A DNA stretch of 64,000 nt, taken from positions 59,454,509 through 59,518,508 of the forward strand of contig CM073594.1 in NCBI GenBank assembly GCA_037074705.1. The letters are read 5' to 3'. This DNA comes from Zhengitettix transpicula (Eukaryota; Arthropoda; Insecta; Orthoptera; Tetrigidae). The first letter of the stretch is position 1, and the number at the start of each line of letters is the position of its first letter. Below are positions 1 through 12,420 of the stretch, one piece after another. Below the pieces are notes generated by a model. The model did no database searches and had not been told where the DNA came from. It was given only the letters and a program-made list of their open reading frames with translations. A program made the position numbers and the translations under genes.

Positions 1-99
1 TAAATCGTTAAACATAGAATTACTGTTAATATTGACATAAATATTTTGTTTATAACTTTTTGAACAATTCTTAAGTCGTATGTCTTACCTAAAATATAT

Positions 100-169
100 A
101 AAATCGTCTTTTTTATACATGTTTTCTCCCCACCTGGGAAAACCTCATCCTCATTTACCCTATGTGATC
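100..169 (+). repeat. Left copy of a 70-bp direct repeat
   Basis: Starts AAAATCGTCTTTTTTATACA and ends ACCCTATGTGAT. It matches 1391-1459 with only a few substitutions, for example ACATG versus ACAGG and CCTCATCCTC versus CGTCATCCCC. The 1.2 kb between the copies shows no transposase or reverse transcriptase. The pair could be terminal repeats of a small non-autonomous LTR-type element or two independent insertions of one short repeat. Confidence 0.75.
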
Positions 170-1390
170 TTGCTAAGCTGTTAATTGCTATGACAATATA
201 GTACCACCTCTTTGGTCCGTCCTACGTAACGAACCATATTTCCAAAAAAAAAATATTTGTGCAAGTAATTTTGTGTAAACATACAGTTACTTTTTCAATT
301 GACTCCTTGGAAATGATTTTTAATTTTAGCGACAGAACAATGTATATTATTAAAAAATTATTGCTCCCTGGTTTATCAAGAAAACTGATTTCATACAAGG
401 AGAAGGAACTGGGAAATTACGGGGGTTGTTTGCATTTTAAATTTATGAATTAGTCTGAAATTTTAATATCAGAATTCTTACTTTTCCGGGACCTTCAGTC
501 AGATATATTTATATTTAAAAAAATAGTGTATTTGTCTAAAGGTTGTAGTAGATCAGTTGAACTGTTCATTAGCTTTTCGCTAACCCTTGTTTAAAGTGGG
601 AATTAGTTTTTTTTGCCTTTTTTTTACGCATGCAGGGACTATGGAAGGGAAGTGTTATATTTAATTTATTACAAAATAGGGGTTTACGAAATTAATGACT
701 TACAATTTTTCGAAATGACTCCTTCTGAATTTAATAAAGCTTTATTAATAACCATTGTTCACAACTTTTCTACGGCCATCTTGGAGAACCCGACTATAAA
801 CTCCATCTACTCTTTTCCCCCATTCTGCCTGAAAAATATTGCGTGCGGAACAAAACTTTATACGCAGAGCTGAGATCGTAAACCAACGCACTATATTGTT
901 TGCCCTTGTGAAGGCTTGTCGATACAAAATCCACAGGCAAAACTCTCGTGGAAGGAAACGAAAGACGAATCAGGAGTGAGTATGCAGCTTGCAACACACA
1001 CTCGGCACCAAAAAAACTTCATGTGATAATTAGGGTCAGGTTCGAAATGAACCACCTGTTTATACAAAAACAAGTTTTATGCTTTGGAAAAATGATATGC
1101 CTTAATATCTTAGTCTGTAATTTAAAATGCTACAGTATATATTGTTATAAAGTTTCAAATTTTTATAAAAAAACTAATAAAAATACTTAAATATCGAAAA
1201 ACCGTTTGAAACTGCAAATATTCATTTTCTCATGGTTTCAAAAAATGGCGGCTTCATTTCGAAAGACTTAACTGATAATCATCAATGAAACTGAATTTTA
1301 TAAAAAAAATGCTCTGAAGGAATAAATTACGTAAGGGTGGTTTCAATAATCTCGGAATTCTTCTGAAATTCATGATGCCCACGAAGAATA

Positions 1391-1459
1391 AAAATCGTCT
1401 TTTTTATACAGGTTTTCTCTCCACCTGGGAAAACGTCATCCCCATTTACCCTATGTGAT
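1391..1459 (+). repeat. Right copy of a 70-bp direct repeat
   Basis: Partner of 100-169, same orientation. Both copies share the central CACCTGGGAAAAC block and the ATTTACCCTATGTGAT end. Similarity fades immediately outside on both sides, so the repeat unit is about 70 bp. Confidence 0.75.
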
Positions 1460-2094
1460 ATAGACGGTTAAGGTGTCTTTGACCAACATTGCCGTGAAAT
1501 CCTCCAGTTCTTGAGTTCCTCGACGGGTTAGGCCTCAACCTTTGATAATTAAAGGAAACCGTTGTTTTGAAATGTGGGAAGGATTTATGATGCTGGACAC
1601 TTTGGAACTGCTTTTGAAACTATTCTGGGAAAAATAAGCAGAAAAGGATTTGTCAGTGTATTGATGTTTTTAACATCTATAAATGGATTTTAAAATACCT
1701 CTGACACAGTGAAGGAAGTTCGCTACGATGTTTGTATTCGATTTGTCTCACGTCTGACGATAATCGTGCAGGTTATTTTTAATCATCATATCCGTTGCAG
1801 GCTACGGATAACTGCATTGCCTTTGGATTGGATTGAGAGTATTTTTTAGGATTATTTTTGTCTGTATTTGGTAGCACGTCAACCTCGTGTAAGGTAAGTG
1901 TTTTAATATAACAGGAATGTAATCGGACGACGTAAGCTAAATGGTAATATTAAACGAACAGCAAACAAGGTTTAAGGGAAGTTTATTTTTATTTTCTCGG
2001 CATTGTTTGTTTGGATGACTTAAGGACACTCGCGTGTCAAGGAACACAATCCGTTAATAATAAAGGCAACGGGTCAGAGTTCTTCCACTCGAAG

Positions 2095-2345
2095 AGTAAT
2101 TTGGCTAACGCAACGGTGGGTGCATGCGTAACGCGCATTTGTAACGCCCCCTTCCGCCGCCGCCGTCCGAGGTGACAACGTTTTATATATCACCCACTGC
2201 AAACCACGAGCCCCTCTCCACCACAGGTTAACACGCAACCGCGCAGAAGACCTACCTGTCTTGCAGATCCAGGCAGGGCCAAAGTTATCTGCGAGACAAC
2301 CATGTTTATTGGAAATAACGACTTGCCGGGGAGAATTTAGGGGTG
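2095..2345. promoter_or_regulatory. GC-richer island with a TATA-like element (possible promoter or enhancer)
   Basis: This block is rich in CpG in an AT-rich setting. It includes a CCGCCGCCGCC core near 2155 and a TTTTATATAT box near 2181, about 30 bp before a run of CCACC repeats. No open frame of note follows: the ATG at 2300 stops after 12 codons. It could be an alternative promoter or an enhancer of the klg locus. The assignment is inference only. Confidence 0.25.
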
Positions 2346-3326
2346 CGCGTCACGTGATGAAGTTCAGCGAATCTACGGACGGGGCTATAATTGAACGAAC
2401 AGATAGAGAGAACGGATAAAAACTTACTCTCGAAATGCGATCAATAGATGGATTCTCTTAACGTAAAAAATTTAACATGGGGGTAGGAATCGAATACCAA
2501 TAAAATATAAAAAAAAATAATTATAATATGCGTAAACATACTACGTTTTAACTTAAAATATTAACAAAATTGCCTTATAATTGGCCATTTCCAGAAACCC
2601 TCAATTGGTCATAAAAGTGCTCTGGCTCACAAATATAAAGAACGTACTTAAACCATCTGCGTAAACGATTTTTTGTAACGTAATGTGTAACAATAAATTT
2701 TTTGAAATGGCAAAAATACCTTACATATACACAAGTTTTTGTTCACTTTTATAAAATTTCCGTGGAGATTCTTCATTTCCTGCATTTACATAAAGATTTA
2801 GAAAACTAATATTACGATTAGTCATAATTAACCAACACACTGCTCCTTTAAAATATATTTCAACACTTTGAAACCAATCAGGAATGTAGGTATTTTTTTA
2901 AAAAAAATTTAATAATGAATTTGAAACGTTAGAAATATTTGGATAAAACTTCGAAGAGTATTTTTTTAAATTATAATAATTTTACGAAAATTTTTAAATT
3001 TCCAGGGGTGATAACTTTGAAATAATTTAACAAATAAATTTATAAAAATATAATTTCACAACGCATCGTTAATCATTTAGGACTTCATCACGTTAACGTT
3101 GGAGTAATGCAGTACTTTTGACTATTATAAATCATTTGAATACATTTCCGAGTCCTATTATATAATCTGCCAGAAAACTGTAGTTAAAATAATTAATTGA
3201 CAGTAAAATTTCAGTTTTAATAATCTCAATGTTCACATGATGAAGTCCTAAAGTATTGAAAAACAGATTTTCTAAACCTTGTTTTGATTTCATCTGAATT
3301 TTGGCCAATTTCTTAACCATAGTATA

Positions 3327-3352
3327 ATATATATATATATATATATATATAT
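3327..3352. repeat. (TA)n microsatellite
   Basis: A pure alternating AT tract of 26 bases in AT-rich surroundings. Confidence 0.95.
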
Positions 3353-4561
3353 TGCTTAGCTATAAACCACTGACAATATTCCACAATTTATAATATTCTT
3401 TTTATGTTTTCATCATGGTTTGAAAATTATATTTACATGTGTACTTTTATTAAATATATATCGAGGAAATTAGCCACAAGTCATATTTTATTTATAAAAC
3501 ACAAAGTTTAATTTTAACTGATATACATAACGTTTAGGGGACCTTTCCAAATGTATCAAAGAAAATTAAGAAATATGACGAAAAAAATAAAAGGTTAAAT
3601 CCTAAAAAATTAATAAAAATAATTTATTCTTCTTTTTCATTATATCACTTATGAAATTTTTTGATACATCTGAAGAGGTTGGTAATGAAATGGGTTAAAT
3701 GGGGCTATATATAATGGGTTTATATATAATTTTGAATTTTAACAAATTCCACTAAATATATTTTCGCTATAGTTAAACAATATGACCTTGAAGTTGACTT
3801 GAATAATATATATTTTTCATTAAATATATAGTTACTGATATGAGAATCCCCACCAAAATTGTTTCAATGATAATAAGGTATCTGTACACTTCACAATGTC
3901 GCAGTAATAAATCTCTTTCACCACATTAACCTCTCCTTCTGGCACAGAATAAATTCTTTCACTCTTAAGCAGACTTGAAAATTTTAATCCTCAGCCGTTT
4001 CTTTTTTACTTGGACAGACTTCTCTTGACATTACAACCTTCTTGAATTGCGAAGGATTCTTATTTAATTTGCTTGAAGACCACAAAGGACCTCCACCCGT
4101 TCTCAATGCCGTTTGTTTCCTTGCTTTCTCCTCGAATGAGCTCCCGCCATTGTCCGCGAGGAGAGAATTTTCTTAGCCCTCTCTTCCTCCCTGTTTCTCT
4201 CCTTCCACGAACAATTTTTTCTCTTGGCAGAAACCAGCAGCATTTTCTCAAAGGAGAGACGCGGCGCTATCGCTCTCTTTTTCCGACTGTAATCTCACGT
4301 CGCAGGACGCGATGCTCGCTCTGTGCGTATCTGAGTGCCAAGTCCACGGGCAATATCCATGATTACTCTAGTGCCCGCCACAATGGCTCAACCAGAGGGC
4401 ATTAAGTGATAACGCGCGGCAAAAGCTAGCGGACATTAAATTCCGACGCGAGGCTAACATCACACGACTAACACACTGAGTGTTGAGAGGTGAAAACTGG
4501 CAACAGCGGTTCAGCCGATTAGAGACACTAAGAACAAAAACCTCTCTGATGAAGCATGATC

Positions 4562-4905
4562 AAGGTGCAAACAAAAATACCTTTGGTCTTGAATTAGTGA
4601 TTTTTAAAGACTTCTAAACATTTAAAAAATTCTAAGCAAAAATAATAGGAAAATATCTATATAAATAAATAAATACAAAGGTGCAAAAAAATAAATTTTG
4701 CCATGAATTAGTGAATTTTGAGGACTGCTCAACATTAAAAAAAATCCAAGCAAACATAATGCGAGTATAACTAAATATTTAAACAAATAAATACGAAGGT
4801 GCAAATAAAAATACCTTTGGTCATGAATTAGTGATTTTTGAAGACTGCTCAACATTTAAAAACAAAGCCAAACTAACATAATAAAAATATATAAATAAAT
4901 ATTTT
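4562..4905 (+). repeat. Three-copy tandem repeat, unit about 117 bp
   Basis: Three successive units begin AAGGTGCAA at 4562, 4678 and 4796 (periods 116 and 118). Each carries a TTTGGTCATGAATTAGTGAT-like segment followed by GACTGCTCAACATTTAAAAA. The third unit loses similarity near 4905. The copies differ by point changes and small indels, so the array is not recent. Confidence 0.88.
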
Positions 4906-4965
4906 TTTAAAAAAATTAACAATCATAGAATTAAGTAGTTAAAAACGGGCTATCGTCAGTGGTAA

Positions 4966-5125
4966 ATAAATAAGTACCACACTACATGTCTACAAACATT
5001 GTTGCTTTCGTCAGGTGTTTGGCAAAAAATTATATTTCATTTAATTTTTGCAACGTCTTTTGGAAAATAATACTTATTAATTTTATTATATACACCTGAG
5101 GAAAGGGAAAAACAGTTGCAGAAAT
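4966..5125. repeat. Decayed hammerhead-like motif pair, inverted
   Basis: The left motif reads on the minus strand as ACACCTGACGAAAGCAACAA, leading through TGTAGTGTGGTAC near 4968-5026. The right motif, on the plus strand, starts ACACCTGAGGAAAGGGAAAA at 5092. Both show the CAC-CTGA core with AAGG-like stem II. In the left motif a GTGTGG block sits where the other strand of stem I is expected. Core residues are degraded, so activity is unlikely. Confidence 0.5.
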
Positions 5126-6905
5126 ATATTGTGATACTTTATTCACACATTCTGGGCTGCTTCTCTGTCTATTTTATTGATTATAAATTAATGAAAATTG
5201 TCAAAATATTCAGGTGTAATTTAAAATCAAATAAAAATGAAGACTACGTTTATTCCTAGTCTAGAACTTAATCAGGTGTATTTAGAAATTTAGAAATTTG
5301 AAAATGCGTACAAAACTAGTGAGTTTTTTATTTAACTCTTCAAATTCTTTTCATCTGTTTTTCTTTCTTTCGAGATTCTCTAATGTCATTAACTTCTTAA
5401 TTAATTCAATAAATCATATTTCTTGTGATAATTAATTTTAAATATTATAAACAGCTAGTAAATCATTGACCAAAACTACCCCTACAATGTATCTGACCTC
5501 GAAGCTTGTTGCTGTGAATTCTGATTCGTTTATTTCGCCATTTCAGTTTGTTCATATTTTTTTAATTCGAGAAAATTGTGTAAGTAGTGCTTATTCTGTG
5601 GATGTATATGAATATTGCAATCGTGCTGCTCAGAGTGAATTGTTTTTAATGAGTACTCGCAGGATACAAGGCAAAACCGAGAAATTGTTGTTTTTACAAA
5701 TTTTAATGAAATGATTATTAACAGCGGGAAAATTTTGGGCGGTACAAAAGCATTTTAAAATATTTATAGAAACTGCTCCTCTTTTAATGTGGTATTAATG
5801 CATTGTCTGACGTCACTTAACACATAATATCAGCCATGCGTCATCCCCAATAAATGTTGTGCCTTAAATGGATAACAACATTTTCCATAAAAGTAGAATC
5901 TATTTTATTTTAATTGGACTACCATTTGTTTATTAAATATCTGATCAAAATAAAACAGTCCTCAAAGAAGTCCATTTTTAAAAAATTAAATACATAGAAG
6001 ATTTCATCCTTTTAAGCAATAATCATCTGAAATATCTGTGATTCTCAAAAAAAAAATTATTATTTAATCATAAATGACTCGTATTAAATGTAAACAATTT
6101 AACGCAAAAACTTTAATTCGAAATTTTTTTGGATTTTCACTATAAGGTTTATATAATGGAATCTATTCTAACTGAAACGCACAGAAGAGATGTTTTTATT
6201 ATAATTTAATTTCCTTTATTTCAAAAATTACCGTGAACGAGCCGCTTCTATTGACCGACAGGAATCGTCATGGGGGAAGAAATATTAAATGGAGCTTGGT
6301 TTGGTAATTAAATTTTTCAGAAATAAACCTTAGTGTTCCGGTAATAAGTGTTTGATTACAGGGTCGTATTTCTGAATGATAAAATATGAGGGTTGTAATT
6401 TCCCAAATTCCACAGGGAATTTAATTTTTACGTTCAACTGATGAATCGCGCTACGGTAAGATGAAAATAAGCATCAAAACGAATGGGTTTTCATGTCCTG
6501 CAATTACGTAAGGCAGTAGCTTAGCTTCAATATGAGCTGACATCGGGAGACAAACTCATTAAGGTCTTGTAGAATTTACGCAAAGACTCCCTCGTGCTAA
6601 TGGAACGTCTGAAGTTTACGACGTTTCAGTTCTAGGAGGACCTAGTCTGCCTGTGTGTGTGTGTGATGCGGGCAAAGTATTTAGTTACAAAGTCAGGGGC
6701 GAAATGTTTTCGGTGTCGCGTAATAACGGAAGTAACAACACTGAAATGAAAGTTTAGAGACTACGACGCCCTTTATTTACCGTCTACAGGAACAAGGGTC
6801 GACGGACGGCTCGATTGTATTTTCTCTCTTTCTGGTAGCAAACTGCTGTCTGTATGAGGAATCCGCGCGTGTAAATATCCCGGGGACATTTTAATAAAAA
6901 AAAGA

Positions 6906-6918
6906 GGGGGGGGGGGGG
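6906..6918 (+). repeat. Homopolymer G tract (13 G)
   Basis: An uninterrupted G run after AAAGA. Its true length in the genome is uncertain because long G runs are prone to sequencing error. Confidence 0.85.
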
Positions 6919-8224
6919 CGAATCTTCAGGCACAGACTACTCTTCATTGTGTCACATTTGTTTGAGCAGGGTAAATGAAGGTTTTTTCCCTACAAATTCT
7001 CTGGATATGAGTGACTGTTTTTTAGCTGTCACCTCAGGGCACAACGGGTGTTTCGATTTAGGGAATATTAGAGGGGAATCCTTTGCGAAAATCAGCTACA
7101 GTACCCTGGCGGGAGAGGTCAGGTATGTCGTCTTCCTCTCTGAATGACGTAATCAAAGTAATATCTCGTTAATTCGACTAATGGAAATAAATATTAATAA
7201 AGTTGTAGTGTAAGACTTCACAATGTAATGTGATACAGAAGAAAACAGTCCAATTATATTAGATTAAGACAATTTATGTAACTGTCATATACCTACACTA
7301 ACTTGCTTTATTAATTCGGTTACCTGTGAGAAATTTTCTTTCAATTCATGTTAGAAAGGATGTGTGGAATTTATGAGGCGACCCTACACGCAGAAAATTT
7401 GTGGTTTCGAGTTACGCTGCTGCCTTGGTCGATACTCTGTTCTAACCGGTTTAGAGGGATTAGACCACGTGATTTGGTCTGAAGCTTTGATTCGTTCCCA
7501 CCTTCGGCAAGTGGGGTTTTCACTTGGGAGGGGATTTCTATATTTTTATCTCCAACTTCGGAGCCACTCTTAGTCTTCAGTCTTCCTAAAAACCATATTT
7601 TGAGTAAGGGAGGCTCCTCCTGCTTGACCGCGGCTTTGCTAGAACTAAAATTCCGTTACAGCATTCTTATTTTACCTCTCGATTATAGCAGGTACGCAAT
7701 ATTACATAACCCCAAATCAAGTAGCCAAGATATACAACTGTCTAACGAAGCCAAGCTTTAGGCGAATACTGACTTTAATAATAGATTATCAGATAATAAA
7801 GTGAGATAATTGTATATTAAAAACGATTCTAAGGAATTAATCTTGACAATCATCATGCAACTTGTGTGAGGAGATAATTTTGATCATTTATACCGTAGAC
7901 ACCTGTCAGTGCCGGCCAATGACACGGCGCAGTTAATTCATAAACCGTTAAACTTTTACCGATGGAATGGAATTGAGAGGAAATTAATTGGCAACGCGAT
8001 TCTTTGGGGATCGCTTTACGTATAGGTCGTGTGATATAGGAAGTTGAATAAATCCACGCTAGAAGAACTGCGGATTTAAATTAGACACAATATGTTATTT
8101 CTCACGAAAAAACATAAAAAGACCTGTTGTTTCTCTAATTAAACTCATGAGTTATCTGGTACAATTATAATTGTAAAATAAGCCAGAGAAATTTAATTAA
8201 TTTTTTCTACCTCTCTTGTTACAG

Positions 8225-8332
8225 GAATTTCCATGGACGCTACTGTGGCACCGCACTTCCTTTCCAGGGGACAAACCTACCGTTCCGTTGTTGGAGACAC
8301 GCTGGTTCTGCCGTGTGAAGTTGAGGACCTAG
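8225..8332 (+). CDS. klg: klingon-like Ig-superfamily adhesion protein, exon encoding the N-terminal half of Ig1
   Basis: Internal coding exon of a cell-surface immunoglobulin-superfamily adhesion protein. The acceptor is a pyrimidine-rich tract ending TTGTTACAG at 8224; the donor is TAG|GTAAAT. The reading phase enters with one base carried from the previous exon and leaves with one base over. The visible peptide includes HFLSRGQTYRSVVGDTLVLP followed by CEVEDLG. This is the A to B strand region of a V/I-set Ig domain, with the first disulphide cysteine at codon 8314-8316. FLSRGQTY and VVGDTLVLPC are, from family knowledge, typical of insect klingon, a homophilic adhesion protein needed for photoreceptor development and long-term memory in Drosophila. 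The in-frame ATG at 8233 is not taken as the start because the acceptor is strong and no signal peptide follows. Lachesin, neurotrimin or DIP-type relatives are the alternatives. Confidence 0.88.
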   Translation, partial: EFPWTLLWHRTSFPGDKPTVPLLETRWFCRVKLRT

Positions 8333-9878
8333 GTAAATTATCCCACATGCTGATTTAAACAATTATATATTTTATTAATTGAATTGGAAATAGATCCTTC
8401 ATATGAGTCACCGTAAAACATCCACATTACTGAAAAAACGTGTTTATTCATGTTTGATACTACAAATATTTAAAAAATAATTTCATGTCAATCCAGAAAC
8501 AAAGAAACAGATATTTGGAGTTTTAATTCAAGTTCATCGCTTTAATTAATTTAAAAACGCCGTTATTGAATATTTTAGGTGATATTCGAGTCTTAAAAGC
8601 ACACGTTTAATACATTATTTTTCTCCCAATTTTCAAAAATCTTTTTTTTTTAAATGCTTAAAATGTCTCTCAAATCCTATAAGCGTGTGTTAGTCATTTC
8701 GTGTGTTGGGAAGGACCCAGAGGGGATGAAGGGGTGGCGGGTGGGTGGGCATAGGGAATGAAGCACATTGAAATTTATTCGGGCGTGAAGTTTCTGATAA
8801 AGTTCGTAATCCACTTTCGAAAGGCAGCGCCGCTTCATTCAGGCCCGAGGGACAACGAGAATTATTTGAAATATTTTATTGACATGAAAGTTATTTTTCC
8901 CCCGCCCTGTCATAGAAGCCAATCATGGATTTGAAGGCAACACACATTTTTTGGACAGACACCTTCATTTCCAGACAGAAAATAACAGTACCTAAAGCAA
9001 ATGAGAGCTCCAGACACTCATTGGACAAATCGGACATCAACAAAATGATTTATCCTCTTGCTGTTTTAGTACTGGAAGCTCTATTTCAATTCCTGGTTCC
9101 TCTTTTCAACCTCGTTTTTTTTTCAATCCTTCAATTCCACTTGAGAGTCAATTTATTTAATTAAATGTCAACAAATCGACGCGAGTGCCTACGTCGGCGT
9201 GGCAGGGAAATACCGCCAGCATTCATCTCTTTTTTTTTTTGGTCTCCACCGAAGAATCACTTTATACGGAACAACAATAGATACCACAATGAACCCCAGC
9301 CATGCCAATACAATTTACAGAGTACTGGAAATAACATTTCGCTACTACCGAGGGTAAAAAAAATTAATTTTTTCCTGACTTTTTTTCTTCTCAATTTAAC
9401 GAAAGCTTCAATTGAAACAAAACAACCACAATGTTTGCTGTAACAACAAACAGTTGCCGCAATTGTTTCGGAAAAAATTTTCTTTGACAACTGTTGACAG
9501 AAGGCAATTGTTTGCAGTCGTCTTCGTGAGTTACGCCATCATCATAAACCGAAGTGGCCAGCCAACATGGGGACATAAGTGATTGAAACGGCACCATTAT
9601 CCAACTCTTTAATCAATTTTTTTCCAAAATCATTCGGTTGTTTTAGTCACTTAAAATAAAATAAACTTAGCCTGAAAATATAATAAGCTCATTTTTAACA
9701 GTAATATCGAGTAAAAAGACATAAGACGAGTTTCCAATAGTTGTGATTAAACTGAATATAAAATCGTCAGCCTATTTGCATTACAATTATTATGTAATTT
9801 TTTAACACATTTAAATAAAAAACACGCCGTTTAATCCCTATTTTTTTGGTATTAAATGATAAAATCGTAACATTAAAA

Positions 9879-10347
9879 ATTCCAAAGTAAACAAAAATTA
9901 CAATCATGATAATTTATAAAATAATTAGGTAAGAATATTTATAGCACAACATTTACAATTAATTACATAATTTTGTTAAAAAATTTAAGTCACGATATTC
10001 TTTTTTTATATATTAATAGTGAAATTTACCACTAATTTTGTACTTAATTATTACCTGCCATTTAGTAAAATATCGTGTCCGGGGACTTTTAGATGATTAA
10101 TTTTTTATTTAATTGAATTTTGAAACACCAAAAGAAGGGATTAAAATTAGGCATGAAAAATCCTACAAATTCCAAGTGACACAAAAACAATTAAAATAAT
10201 TAATTTATAATTAAATTAAGTAAAAATATTTTCAGAACATTAATCACAATTAAGCACACGATATTTATGAAAGTAAATTTTTTAGGTTACGATTTCTATT
10301 TTATAAAATTAATATTAATTTTACTACTAGTTTTTGTACATAATTAT
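9879..10347 (+). repeat. Degenerate tandem duplication, unit about 290 bp
   Basis: Sequence starting ATTCCAAAGTAAACAAAAAT at 9879 recurs as ATTCCAAGTGACACAAAAAC at 10169. Homologous later landmarks are CACGATATTC/CACGATATTT and TTTGTACTTAATTAT (10036)/TTTGTACATAATTAT (10333). The spacing is 290-297 bp. The copies are clearly diverged and very AT-rich. Confidence 0.7.
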
Positions 10348-12039
10348 ATCATAAATTATCATGTTTGTAAAATTTGACTTTCTTTGAATATTTTAGATTA
10401 CCAATTTAAAGTTTAATTGACGTTTACAGGACGTGTAGAGTTAGGGATGAATCGTTGTACATGTCTTATTTCAATGTATTAAAAATTTTATAATACATTT
10501 CTGATTTTTTCATTCATTTAAAATTCTCTCATTAATGTAATTGTTAATTTAAATTGCGTTGATAAAATGGAAATAGAACATACGTTTCAAACTTTGTGCG
10601 GAAAAATTCCTTGGTAAGATACAAGAGTCCTAACTTTTGTATAGAAACATAATAAAAAAAATAAAATAAAATACAGATAACATTTTTTAAGGCTTATAAT
10701 TAATTGACTTGGTTTAGCCGTGTTTCCCATTTAAATCCACAACAAAAATAATTTTTAATCGAGGTAGCCCCATGTAATTGCCGTTTCGCTGCATTTCAAT
10801 GAATCATAAACTTTATGCATTTAATAGTTTTTTAAAAGATAATATTTCATCACAGAACGGACATTCAAACTGAGCCGTACACAGGACGTTTTACAAGTGA
10901 AGAATTCATCGCCTTACACTTCTGTATAAAAGGGGAAAAAAATTTCCACCTCAGTCTGTTTCTATGCACTGTCTAATTTTTCTGGCACAAGTTTCTCGTT
11001 TTTTTTTATTATTTTCTGAATAAATTCGAGGTAATAAACGCGTAATTAAATTTCTTCTACTGGAAGGTTCACTTTAGAGATGCCCTGAATAACGCAAAAT
11101 ATTCCGCTGCAGTGGTGATAAACTAACAGTTTTATTTTAAAAATAACCCGAAAAATAATTACTTTGAATCCTGAATTTTAATAAATTATACAATACTACG
11201 TGTATTTCTGGTAGTAGTATTTTTGATAGGTTCACAGACTTATTTAAAAAATAAAGCTCTCCCTTAACTACATTTTTTTTTAAAAAAAACATTCAATTTA
11301 TTCTTATTTTCTTAAAAACCGGTCATATTCTGAGTCGTCCCTTTATTTATGGTTACTATTAATATTTATTCGTCCTTCAATAAATTCACTAACAAACTCA
11401 TGTGTTAATGTCCAAGAAAAATACATTTTTAACGGTAACAGAACTTCACTTACCCACAAAATATCCTGTTCCATGTTATTTATAAAGGCGTTTCCTTGTA
11501 TTAGCTCGCCTTAATTCAGTGTTTAATTTTTAAGGATATTTCTTTATCTATTATAGATAATTACCAAAAGAAATAACGTGTTAAAGTGTCGAAAGCTTCC
11601 AATAAATAAATTTATTGTACACAACAGCGGTTCAGTTCATTTCATTACTTAAAATTTTAAGATAAAGTACGAAATAATATTCATTTTGTCAAGTTATTAA
11701 ATTTTGGTACAGCTGGTTTAGTTTCGTTAAAATAATCTTGTAAGGCATGGGAGAATACCTTTTTTTCCCAGTTTCGTAGATGTTTATTCATCCCTGGTCC
11801 CCAGAAAAATTCCCATGACGCGCCCCAGCATCTACCTTATTTTCACTTTCTCTCACCCAAGAAGCTGAATAAATGGCCGACCATTTTTTAACTGTAGCGC
11901 CCAACTCTTTCTTGTCCTTCCCCCTCTGTTTCTGTTTGTAGCACAATTTTTGGGTGTACCGAGTCAGACATATCTTGTTGACGAAAACACTTTTTTCCTC
12001 CCCTTTACCGTTGGGATATAAGTCTTCGAGACAGCTACA

Positions 12040-12420
12040 GATGTGCGCAACAAGGTTTTGTTTCCTGGACCTCCATCAACGCGCGGCTGCCATGAATATT
12101 GCATGTGGCGCCGCTCCGCCACCTTCCTTCTTCCCCTGTCGACCGGCCCTGTTTTGTTTCAACAGTGAAACGTCGTCGCTTCTCGGCTTTTAATTGGATT
12201 CTGAGATGAGTTTCCACTGTTAAGATTCCCATGGCGCCATGCGTTTCCAAGTTCCACTGTCTCACTCTCACACTCTGTCGCTGTTCTTCTCCGGGCGACT
12301 GAACTAGTTTCCGGGGGAACCAACTTTCCTCCGCAATTTGCTACGAAATACTTGCAGAATTAAGTCTGTTGCGGTGTATGGACCCACCAGCAGCCCCCAC
12401 CCTTTTTTGCATATCTGGGG
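12040..12420. other. GC-richer intronic island without a gene
   Basis: This stretch is markedly GC-rich against its surroundings. Frames on both strands are open for about 78 codons, but the peptides are composition-driven and match nothing recognisable. The openness is explained by low stop-codon frequency. It is a candidate conserved non-coding element by composition only. Confidence 0.4.

Larger units (their letters stand above)
1..8224 (+). other. Intron or 5' non-coding sequence upstream of the first klg exon in the window
   Basis: No reading frame here looks like a protein, and no signal-peptide exon with a phase-1 donor was recognised. The stretch holds a 70-bp direct repeat pair (100-169 and 1391-1459), a GC-richer patch near 2095-2345 with a TATA-like sequence at about 2183, AT-rich low-complexity sequence at 2460-4000, another GC-richer patch at 4070-4500, a tandem repeat at 4562-4905, a decayed inverted pair near 5 kb, and GC-richer patches at 6540-6880 and 7360-7680. 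It is treated as intronic because the first exon at 8225 opens with a 3' splice site in phase 1. Confidence 0.6.

Noticed and set aside
4073..4405. 110-codon open frame, with an opposite-strand frame at 4060-4251
   Set aside because: Both strands are open at once because the patch is GC-richer. The peptides are biased in Arg/Ser/Pro and match no family; no splice or start context supports them.
8233..8235. ATG as translation start of the Ig protein
   Set aside because: It lies eight bases after a strong 3' splice site in phase with upstream codons, and no signal peptide follows.
12035..12271. Opposing open frames at 11954-12193 (+) and 12035-12271 (-)
   Set aside because: Overlapping antisense frames of similar length in a GC-rich island; composition effect.
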